NCBI RefSeq assembly: GCF_035594125.1
Contig: NC_087156.1
Coordinates: 22,085,497 to 22,149,496 of the forward strand
DNA from: Scylla paramamosain
Taxonomy: Eukaryota > Arthropoda > Malacostraca > Decapoda > Portunidae
Reading direction: 5' to 3'
Length of the DNA stretch: 64,000 nt
Shown: piece after piece, positions 12,380 to 64,000 of the stretch
Layout of the letters: each line of letters begins with the position of its first letter
How positions within the stretch are numbered: the stretch's first letter is position 1
The notes under the pieces: generated by a model
What the model was told of the DNA's origin: nothing
The model's input: the letters and a program-made list of their open reading frames with translations, nothing else
The model's database searches: none
Position numbers and translations under genes: made by a program

Positions 12380-14416
12380 CAGTGGAAACTCTAATAGCAA
12401 TATTTAGGTTTTTCTTTCACTACACATTTTTAAGAATCAACAGTTTTGTCATTATAATGGCACTCAGTTATAGTTTCTTTCAGTTTTGTGGTTCCTCTCA
12501 TTTTCCAGCATTTAACTTGGTGTCTACTTTACTCGTGCAAAAGACCATGTCACATGTAAATAATTTGTTTTTCCATAGAAAATAATTACAAGGAGATCTG
12601 TGGGAAGAATGTACTTGTTAAGTTTTCAAACATTTACTCATAAACGTAACAAAATTTACAAAGTTGGATTAAAGTGCAAATTATATTTTATACAGGTTTA
12701 ATGTTCTTTAAATTAGAAAGTGCATCCTTGTCTAATGAAACTGATGTGATAGTCTGAGAACAAATGGACTGAAGGATACATGAAAAAATATACCACAGTA
12801 ACATTTCACAAAGATTTCTATAGTATGTATACTAGTCTACACCATCCATCACAACAGAGTTAACAGATCTACACAATACAACACGAAGTGTGACCCGAAG
12901 GTAAGGCAGTCTATTCCAAGGTTTTGATGACTGATGAGTACCTGGAAGTAGTTCTGTTTTTGATCTGTACAAAACTTCTGGGTCATTCAATTGTATGTAA
13001 GAAGCTACACAATTTTTTTTCCTATACTCTTGGATTCAAAGTTCATTTAGTTTCTGGTCATCCTGGAATTTATAGAGTAAAATACTTCAATGTTTCAGTT
13101 TTTGGACATTTGCTGGAAAAAATCTCAGTCATTGATGCAATGGCTGACCAAACATTAACACTTGATTGTTTTCTATTTACTATTCAGACATTTAATAAAC
13201 TGAAGTATTTTAATTTTGTACCAGATAAATATACATCATTAATGACCATGTTTCATTCCACACAACTATCATGGGAAGATTAAAAGCTAGTTTAAAAAAA
13301 AAAAAAAAAGCAACACTCAACCAACCAGTTTTTGGCTACATAGTAATCCTAGTATAATTTTCTAAAGGCATGGTTAGTTGAGCAGAAGTCTTTGTGGAGA
13401 AAACTAATATGCAGGCAAAATTTGCACTATACACAAGTGGGCTTGTATGATTCAGGCATAAATAAATAACGTAATAAAATACACCATAGCTACATAACTT
13501 AATTGAATTGAATAGTATGGGTCTCAAGCACCAAGCCAACAACTGACTATGTGGCACTAGGGCTGTTACAGGTGTGAATATATTAGATAAAAAATTTGAA
13601 GCCTGGAGAAAAGATCATGGGATTTGATGTGAAGCTGTAAGAGCCATCAAGAAAGTTGTCCACATGTGGAGAGATGTGAGAGACTTGGAGGGAATGGGAA
13701 AGTTGAAATACAAAGTCTCAGTGTCACAGGACATCAACAGCAGAGTATGGGGAGAGAAAGATCATAATTGTATAACTCTAAGATAGGTGCATGTGTCCAG
13801 GATAAAGCTGTTCCTCAACTACAGTTAGACTGAATTGTACTATGATAATATTAAAGGTCTGATGGAGTGGAGTTTATCACTGATTTCCACATCCCAAGTG
13901 ACTGCCACTTTAATGGAAAAGACAAAGGAGAATGGGGAAGCACTATGAAACAGGAATACATTGGAAAGCTGATGCAGAAAGATGGGCAGTAGAAAGTGCA
14001 AACTGTCTCATTTCTATTGATGCCTAGATTGCTGGGAACTCAGGTAATATTCTCCACACACAAAATAACCTTTTTTCTGAATACAAGTAACAAGTGGATT
14101 AGAGTGAAAGGACAACATGAATCTAGTGAAAGGAAGAGTCATGATATCATGTTCATGTCTGGGATAGAATATACAATAATCTAGATGTTAGTTTACATGA
14201 AATGGAGGAGATTCCTTTGATAAAAGCTGAGGAACAGCACTGTAAAACACTATGTGATGCAGAAACTTTGAACCATCAATGTAGAGTGCGTAGTAGAAAA
14301 GTGGCACAAAGATAAAAAAAAAAAGTACAGTCGGGAGGAAAGATTTAGGGCAGAGAAAAGAGGGACATACTGAGAGATGAAGCAGAACAATGGGTAATAA
14401 TGAGTTGGGATGAATG

Positions 14417-14460
<44 letters not shown>

Positions 14461-15877
14461 GGAAATGTTTGAGATGCGTGTGAGAGCAAAGAATTTTGAA
14501 GAACTTGTGGGGGGGAATGGAAAACTAATGTAGATAAAAACTGAATGAAATGAGTTGTTTTGGTACAAAGAAGGCTAGGGCAACAGGACAGCAGTAGGAC
14601 TGTTTCAGCAAAAGGACTTGAAAGGAAGAGGAAAGCACCTGTAGCAAAGCGGAAGCCTGTATGACAAACTGAATCAAGTCTGACAAGAGTGCAGGGAGAT
14701 AAAAGGAAGGGGGGAACCCCTAACTTAAACTTGAAATTATACTTTAGCTAATTTGGAAAGAAGCCGAGATGAATATATCACTGATAATAGTAATCCATAA
14801 AACTAGTTAATCCCAGTATTCAACATTTTCCTTGCATACAAAGAAACTTGTAAAATGCACCTAACAATAAATAACCACAGACACACAAGTAAAATTTGTT
14901 TCTAGACATGACATCACACACTAGAGTAATGGGCTGTAAAACTATGACAAAGAAGTCTGATGAAACAAGGGACTATCATAGCTACTAGTCAGCAAGGAGC
15001 CAAACTCCATTTATAGTTTTGCTTAACCAATTATTTGGAAAGCATTTAACAAAACACTGATGAGACTTTTAAAATAAGAATGCATTTTTCAGTTTTCTAC
15101 TCACCCTGATCTAGTTACTTGATGGCAATTTTCTGACATTAAAACAATTAAGTTTCACCTCAAGTTTCATCTTGCCACTCAGTTCTCCATGAGCAGCAAT
15201 CTTTTTATCCTTGATCTTATCTCACACCTCAAAACAATCTGAACATTTCCATATGATAATTTCAACTATTTAAAGCCTCAAAAATCTGTAGATTTGAGAA
15301 CAAATTAAAGATTCATTCATTTGTTTAATGGACACGGCACACTGCTGAGATTAACACTTGAAACATTCCCCAAATTTGCTTAACTCTAAATATATTCTCA
15401 CAAACACCATACTTATTGTTCTTTCCATAATAATGCTTCCAATCAGATACACAGATATTTATGTAATGTCTAGCACATGTCTCCAGTAGCTTTTATTAAA
15501 TCATTCATAAATACTTGCTACAAAAAAATACAAACTGTGATGCTTTTGAAAAACAAAAAGGAAAACAGAACATTACACAACTACCTAAAGGTTAAGAAGA
15601 AAAACTTAATATGTAAGAAGAAAATTAAGAAAATAATGTATAAAGACAATTGGGAAAGACTGATATGGTAAAGAGTACATCTTGCATTCTGTAAAGCAGT
15701 GGTGGTATGCTTTGGAAAAATGGTATATTCAACAATTTGGATTGCAAATATTGTACTTATATAAAATAATCTCATTGACTGTATACATGAAGTAAAAGAA
15801 ATATTTGGTATCAGCACTTAAACATCTTGCTACAAAACAAAGGATGCCAATCTTTAATTTATGATTACATTTCAAAA
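12375..15877. other. Intergenic region between two convergent genes
   Basis: No gene is supported. It includes a 119-codon open frame (12924-13283) without recognisable motif, followed by an A16 run, and a 42-base poly-A run (14417-14458) in A-rich DNA that may mark a decayed retroelement. The zinc-finger gene (plus) and Elongin B (minus) converge on this region. Confidence 0.4.
14417..14458. repeat. Poly-A tract (about 42 bp)
   Basis: Homopolymer A run. The preceding G/A-rich 200 bp is repeat-like but no family was identified. Confidence 0.95.
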
Positions 15878-15883
15878 TTTATT
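15878..15883 (-). other. ELOB: Polyadenylation signal of Elongin B
   Basis: AATAAA on the minus strand about 240 bases downstream of the Elongin B stop codon. Confidence 0.5.
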
Positions 15884-16120
15884 CATAATTCATGATAACA
15901 TTTGAGGCCATTAATAGCTATATATTGTATGTTCCCTTCACTGGTGTCAATGTAAATATGAGGTAGGCAAAGAAGATACACATACCATGAACTGAACACC
16001 AGAAACAATAATCTCAATGAAACATATACTGATCTTGGAGATTTAATGTGTGTTATCCACATCTGCAATTGTCTTTGTAGTATGCCAGCAAGGTAAGCAT
16101 TTGGAAGAGGAGCAGAAGAC

Positions 16121-16698
16121 TCAGTTCACTTCATGGGCCTGGGTTTCCTGAGGCTTCATGACCTCTGGCAGCTCGGGAGGAGAGGAGAGAGGAGTAATGT
16201 CAAGACTCTCAAACTCTCCATTTTCTTGCCTGTGACAAAATAAAAGAATAATAAAAAAATGCAATATCTCAAGAAAATACACAAGAATTACATAATAGTG
16301 AGGGAGAGCCACTGGATGCTATAAAGAACATTATGATAACTACATAGCAACTGTCTTAGGTGGGTCACTTTCCAGTAGGAAATGGTGTTGAGGAAACATG
16401 TATGTTGACATCTTGATTATGTGTACATTTGACTAAGTTACACAAGTGAAATCTAAAGTCACAGATTATACTATAGATACTACAAGAACAGTGAACTCTC
16501 TATATCAAAGATCAGAAATGTAAATCTATATATATATATATATAAGCCAAATTAGGTGAAAAATTTTATATTAGAATGCAGAGTGCCTGAAGTAAATAAT
16601 AATGTAGAATGTTGGCAGTGCTCTGTGAACAACATTATTTAAAAAGTACGCAGATACTTGAGATGATCAAGAGCAGAAATATTCATGGAACTCTAAAG

Positions 16699-16731
<33 letters not shown>

Positions 16732-19639
16732 CAAATCCTTTATGGCTGTCTAAAGAGAAATGAGTTTATTTTGCTAGAAATAACTATAAATAAGATTGCT
16801 AAATAAAATATGAAGGCAAGGCACAAGCTTCACCAATACACACTGCTTCACCTGAACACCAAGGCAACAGTAGCAGGGCTCTGGGCTCGAGCTGTCTGAG
16901 CTGACAAATTGTAGTCGCTTAACTGTTTGTCATCGTCAAATATTTCTGTTCCACGTTCGTTCATGAGTTGCTGATTTTCTGGTTCTACTTTCATTATTCC
17001 TTTAAAAGAAAAAGAAAGGTCATTTAAAAAATAATTGATGGATTTTATTGGAAAATTTGATGCCACAACAATAAAGTGATATGACACCATAAAAGCAATG
17101 ATAGAGAACTCAAACCTAATCACTGTATAACTGCAAATGTATTCTAACAATATATATACTAGATTTTCTTTCTTTCTACATACAATAAATATTTCAAGTT
17201 TCAATACCATTGCTACGTGCAGCTGACTTGAAAAGTTAAAAGTAGTTACCTTGTATAATTTTTTTGAGTTCTCTTACTGTTGTTGTTTCCTTTGCATCTG
17301 TGAAGATTGTAGTCTTCTTTCTTCGAACCATCAAAAACACATCCTGCAAAAAAATGTATCCTTGTTCAGTGTGTAGCTACCAGTTCAGGTAAACACTCAT
17401 TAGCTCATGTATAAAAGATGACAGGAGAAACAGAAATAGAGGCATAGGTGAACTGTTTTGCCAGAGTTGGCTATGGTATTAACACTGAAGGGCAGCCTTC
17501 AATGAGTGAGGTTTCCTTCAAGGTCTCCTTCAGACATTTTTTTTGTATTCAATCTGGGTGAAATGAAAGAGAGAAAAATAAAAAAAAGAGAACAATAGAG
17601 AAGAGAAGAGATAACAAAAAAAATACGGACAACAAAACAATAACAATTAGTGATAATGATGATGATACATCTTCCACACCAACAGTTACTACTTCAATAA
17701 CAATTTATCCCTGAAAATGACCTGTGACAGCCAGGTTCTGAGTCCATGGATTATATAGTCAAGAATGACTGAAATGCGTCTGTCCTTTACTAATGTCCTG
17801 AACTGGAAATTTTGTATCTTGTCTCTCACTGCGACAACTTTCACAAACTTGGACGTTATGAGCTCTGCTATGTTTTCATCCCCAAGCTAACTCTGGAAAG
17901 GAGTGTTATCCATACATGTGTGGAGTACCCTTTCACATACAAGTGAAGCATACATACATGGGCTTCCACTCATAGATACTTCTTTCTTGAACAAACTGTT
18001 ATCAAAAGCATTTCATCTCATCAACTCCTCTTTAAATGACTGTCTTCAGCCTCTCTCATTGCCACAATGCTGCATCTCTTCCCATCTTCTACTGCTACTT
18101 TCATGCCAACTCCTCTTCTAATCTTGCTAACTGCATGCCTACCCTGTTCCCATGGCCTTCTTCTTCTTCTTTGGACCTGTTGCGCTTTGAATTGCTTCTT
18201 CATCTTTCTCTACACCCTTGGATAATTATTTCTTACTGTCCAGCATTTGGTCAAAATTATTTTCATGTGGCTCACTATTTCTCTGTCTCTTGTTAGTCCT
18301 AGCACTGCTCCTCTAATTCCTCTGCCTTCTTCCTCCTTCCTCTTGGCCTATAATTCCTGCCACTTGTCTAACTCTTGTCTTTGTGCTTTGGACATGCAGA
18401 AGACTTTCTAATATCTCTCTCATATTGTGTCCACCTCTCTACTGCAAGAGCTAACCAGTATTCACAATCTTTCATCTCTTTCTATTGGTAAACTCTTAAA
18501 GTTCCTGCATGCTTCTGTATTTCCTCCTACCTCTGGTTTGAACTGTTTCAAGAGGGAAATTACAAAACTGTTTTCAAATTTTGAGTAATCCTTTTGACTG
18601 AACTCTCTGGGGACTAACACATTCAGTGGACCTTTTCTGTTACCCTTAGCCAGAGCCTCTTTTCCATAAAAAATAAAATAAAATAAAATAAAATAAAAAT
18701 AAATAAATAAATAAATAAATAAAAAAATGCAACACCTAAGTAACAGACAGGATAATCTGGCCATGTGTGTCTAACTCGTTACTGATCACACCAAAACAAT
18801 CAAAAAGACCCAGTTGACTATCCTGCCACTATTACATTATTATTATCTACTTTCTCTTTTCCTGGGTGAGTTATGCTGGTTTTACTGATGGATGCACACT
18901 GTTATGGGCTGAAAATGGTGGTCTTCAGATGCAGCAATGAGGTAATGAGACAAAAACACTTGAAACTGATTTCCAGAAACACAAAGCTATTTCCACAACA
19001 AAATTACACCAATGACTGACAAAAAAAAAAAAAAAAAGTCTCCACAAACATAACAGCGCCTATCTCCTCCATCATGTGCATCCTCAAACGATGAAGCACA
19101 AGAGGCAGATCTTGTACTGATGACTGGCAAATTTTCTATTAAGACTAAAATCACTATCTAAGTGAAGGAGGTTGTTGATGGTGCCTGTAGTCTTTTAACA
19201 TTCGTCGGAAATAAGCAGGTAAAAAGAAATCCTAAGCAATATTAATCCAGTATATATAAGTGAAAAAACCATGAGGACACAGGTAACCATACAATATGAC
19301 TTGCAAACTGCCTTATACTAAAATCATTACCTAAGAAAACGGGGTTATTGATGTTGCCTTTAGCCTTTTAAGGTTCCTCGAAAATATATACGAGAGAAGT
19401 GCACAGGGGCACAGGTAATTATGTCGAGCGTGTGTGTGCGCACTTCACGCCGCCCAGGGCCAGTGAGCGGGCAGTGCTATGGGGTGGCTCGCCGGTCCGT
19501 CACTTGTCTGCAGGCCCCACGTCTCTGCCTGCAGGGTCACGCTGCCTTGTCCCCATTACTGCTGCAAAACTAATGCTATCAACGAAATGAGGCAACGAAA
19601 CCCCTAAAACGAGAACAAGGTATCGGGGAGACCTACCAT
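16121..19639 (-). CDS. ELOB: Elongin B (ubiquitin-like subunit of Elongin and of CUL2/CUL5 ligases)
   Basis: Four exons join in phase: 19639-19637 (the ATG alone), 17343-17250, 16999-16852 and 16229-16121, giving 117 residues, the normal size for this family. The N-terminal ubiquitin-like fold starts [20 protein letters not shown]; the hallmark middle part has [16 protein letters not shown]; the conserved C-terminal tail has [13 protein letters not shown]. Elongin B pairs with Elongin C in the elongation factor SIII and in cullin-2/5 E3 ligases with VHL- or SOCS-box receptors. The first intron (2.3 kb) begins directly after the start codon (ATG|GTAGGT) and contains a LINE remnant on the opposite strand. 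The gene is divergent from CDC14. No missing or broken part is seen. Identification is from clear sequence similarity to the well-known family. Confidence 0.95.
17700..18730 (+). mobile_element. Old LINE fragment in Elongin B intron 1
   Basis: The plus strand shows a decayed version of the C-terminal part of the LINE family at 6991-8470 and 42775-44400. Examples are [18 protein letters not shown] and, upstream, a degenerate counterpart of the FTYNLNWK segment near 17780. It ends in an A-rich (AAATA)n/(AATA)n tail at 18668-18727, as expected for the 3' end of a LINE. It lies antisense to Elongin B transcription. Confidence 0.7.
18731..19636. repeat. Elongin B intron 1, 5' part, with diverged direct duplication
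   Basis: 19138-19225 and about 19316-19400 are diverged copies (shared ACTAAAATCA, TTGATG, TGCCT, TTTTAA landmarks; offset about 178). No exon is seen in this part of the intron. Confidence 0.5.
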
Positions 19640-20570
19640 GACTCTCGCTAAACGGAGGTAAATAACCAAACAGGGACAACAACACAACGAAGAACTGGCG
19701 CTTTGGTTCTCATATCAGTGGCTAACAATTTGTGGTCTATGTATAAAAAAAATATGTTTCACTGATTTTGAGTATCTAAAATCAAAGCATGCATTTTTTC
19801 AAAACTTTATAAGGCGTGTTTAATGATAATATTGGTCATTGGAATATTGTGGTGACGTTGATATATATTTTCGAAATACGCAAATTTCAAGAAAAGTGAA
19901 AATAGCTAAAACATTGCAGTATTTTTTACTGTTGTAAATATTGTCATTTTCATGTAGTAACAAACAGCATTACGATATTTTATAGGAAAATGTAAGGATT
20001 GCGCAGCGGCTCTTGATCGTTGTGTGGGGAGATTGTTGCCACAGCTCGCTACCCTCAGTTATTTGGCAATGTACAGCCTCATACTGACATGACTTCTGCC
20101 TACTATATTATCAAGTAACTACATAACCCAAACCTACCCATTTATGGGTAGCTTTAGCCACGTAAACATTTAGACAAGGCATAAAAAAAAACGTGAGCTT
20201 GGCCAGTGGTAGGTGGGCATCTCGCCGCGCGGGGCCCTCTCTCTGATTGGCTCGGCTGGAGTTTAAATAAAAGCATTTAAAACAAACATGGCTACAGAGT
20301 GACACTGTGCGATGCGCTGAAGTGCTGCTGTGTTTTATTCCCAGTGACACGTTGACAATAATGACGGTAGTGACCCAGGCAGCGGCGGCGTGACAGGCGA
20401 AGGGGCGGCGGGGCGGCAGAAGCGAGTGTGGCTCTGTTAGTGTGGCGTGTACAGGTGCTGCGGGACTCACTCAATGAGCCCCACCGTATGCTTGTTGAGT
20501 GCTAGTGTGTGCAAAAGTGCGAGTGACAAAAGTGAGTAATAAAGCGTTGAACAGGACAGCCGTCTTGAGC
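19640..20570. promoter_or_regulatory. Divergent promoter/5' UTR region between ELOB and CDC14
   Basis: About 930 bp separate the two start codons, which point away from each other. Near CDC14 there is an inverted CCAAT box (ATTGG, 20246-20250) and a TATA-like string (TTTAAATAAAAG, 20262-20273) about 300 bases before the CDC14 ATG. The flanking DNA from 20380 to 20470 is GC-rich. This is consistent with a shared or back-to-back promoter; transcription start sites cannot be read from sequence. Confidence 0.5.
20288..20539 (+). promoter_or_regulatory. Three upstream ORFs in the presumed CDC14 5' leader
   Basis: Short ATG-to-stop frames lie at 20288-20302 (4 codons plus stop), 20361-20393 (10 codons plus stop) and 20474-20539 (21 codons plus stop), before the CDC14 ATG at 20571. 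If the leader starts near the TATA-like site, scanning ribosomes would meet them first. Their use is inference. Confidence 0.35.
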
Positions 20571-62217
<41,647 letters not shown>

Positions 62218-62337
62218 CAGTATGTTGTGTGTTTTGTTTATCTTAACTTGTTATCAAATTACTGTAAAACGTTTGTACATAAAAAAAAAACTGTTCATTT
62301 GACTACCAGAAAAATGCAGAGGGTTTTAGAATGCATC

Positions 62338-62468
<131 letters not shown>

Positions 62469-62682
62469 CATATATGGCCTTTTATAGTTATAGAGGAGTT
62501 TCTGATGATGAAAATTTTGTAAAGGCAAAGAAAACATTTTAACTGAAATATTTATACTATACATATAATAGAAATCAGATGTATGTATGGCTGGTGTCTT
62601 GTTAGCAAAGTGTTGTGCCATGTTGGTGTACAAATTATGTAGATATTAATTCTTCACAGTAACATTACAATAATTTAATTTT

Positions 62683-62799
<117 letters not shown>

Positions 62800-64000
62800 G
62801 ACAATAGCTATTGATTGCTTTTGACAAAGTTACAGTAACTGAAATATCAGTTATTGAATTGAGTTGATCTATGCATCCTCATCATCATTATTTTCACCTA
62901 ATTTCTCACACTGAGGAAAGTGGATGCACATAATTTTAATTGCATCCTCCAGTGGTATAGGATGACATGCTGTCATTGATTTATTAAGTTCAATGTTATA
63001 CAGTGAGGAAACAGTTTTTAAATGATGAAGCTCAAAATTGACAGGCTAGCAAAAATTGAAGGTTTAAGATATTTAACTCTTACCATTTTAAGGCCATATA
63101 TGGTTCTAGAAATTACAGTAGTTCATTATTTAATGATTGCTAACTTTAGCTCTGACAAGGGAGACTTATCAGTAAAGCTCTCCATACTATTTATCCATCT
63201 TTATTTATATGTAACTACCTGGTTGACATATCCTTGAAATGGTGGGTAGTCAACTTAATGTCTTGTCTCAAAGAGGTGAAGGCTCATAGCTCCTATACAG
63301 TATCCCTTGGAGTTGCCTTTTATGAAGGAAAATTAAGATTGCCAAATTGAAAACATTAAAAAGTTATCAGAATTGGAATCATCAGCAGATGGTCTGCTAC
63401 TCAGTTTTTTCCAGTATGTAGTCAAGTGCTGTCATCAGGTGCAACAATATTTCAAGTGGAGCAGATTTACAAATGTTTTAAAGTTTGTTCAAGTTATTGC
63501 AGTCATTAGAATAATTTTTGTTGATTAAACCTTGTTGCTCCAGTTTACTCTTTTAATGTAATGTTAAGAATTGTTGTTTTGCCTTGATGGCAGTTTATAA
63601 ACCATGTTGAGTGTGAAGAAAGAAGTAGCATCACATGAACCAACCTTATACATTGCCAGACTAATTTATTTTCTTTCATTGTGCTTCCATTAATCATCTT
63701 AGTTTGTGAAAAAAGAAAAAAAATATAGTGTCTTGTGATAAACAATACATTTATTATTAATTGTTTAATATATGTATAAGATAATGAATTCTTCACCTCA
63801 TGCACTATGCATTTATTCATCAACTTAATGATTTTGTTTGAAGCACAGATGTGTATATGCACTCATAATTTCTGTGGCACTTGATTAACAGCTTGATGAA
63901 CCAAGTTACCTGTATTAATGGTATCAAAAGTAAGAGTCATTGATATTTGTATTCATTATACTGTCAGATAAGAGAGAATTAAGCATTGGTTACTATCATT

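Noticed and set aside
12924..13283. 119-codon open frame between the zinc-finger gene and ELOB
   Set aside because: No motif, no splice context, AT-rich composition like its surroundings; kept only as a note.

Overview
The window looks like nuclear DNA of an arthropod, most likely a decapod crustacean. Genes are split by introns with GT..AG ends, coding density is low, and the AT-rich non-coding DNA carries dozens of long dinucleotide microsatellites (CT, GT, AT). Fragments of non-LTR retrotransposons and small DNA transposons lie between the exons, and there is a short interstitial block of the arthropod-type telomere repeat (CCTAA/TTAGG). No species can be named from this sequence alone.

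Layout: (1) 1-3.8 kb, minus strand: five coding exons of a BTB-BACK protein whose 3' part lies beyond the left edge. (2) 3.8-10.5 kb: intergenic DNA with duplicated segments, a LINE nested in another LINE, and a decayed ISXO2/IS1595-like transposase fragment. (3) 10.58-11.83 kb, plus strand: a small two-exon gene for a protein with five C2H2-type zinc fingers. (4) 16.1-19.6 kb, minus strand: a complete four-exon Elongin B gene (117 aa). (5) 20.57-62.2 kb, plus strand: a 12-exon CDC14 dual-specificity phosphatase gene spanning about 42 kb. Its signature motif HCKAGLGRTG is split between exons 5 and 6, and a very long Ser/Thr/Lys/Arg-rich tail is encoded by exons 8-12. Introns 2 (15.4 kb), 3 (6.5 kb), 9 (4.5 kb) and 11 (6.2 kb) hold most of the microsatellites and mobile-element remnants: a second LINE copy, an internally deleted Tigger/pogo-like element, a foldback MITE and a tRNA-like SINE fragment.

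Elongin B and CDC14 are head-to-head with about 930 bp between their start codons, so they may share a promoter. Both belong to general cell-regulation machinery (cullin ubiquitin ligases and transcription elongation; reversal of CDK phosphorylation). The BTB protein and the zinc-finger protein look like regulators but no target can be read from the sequence.

No clear new system was found. The points most worth checking are: (a) a cluster of apparent one-base insertions in short homopolymers within CDC14 exons 4, 5 and 7, and a compensated frame disturbance with a stop in exon 12; (b) a 90-bp CT tract just upstream of the CDC14 exon 2 splice acceptor; (c) the divergent ELOB/CDC14 promoter with three short upstream ORFs; (d) a near-perfect hairpin element just before CDC14 exon 4.
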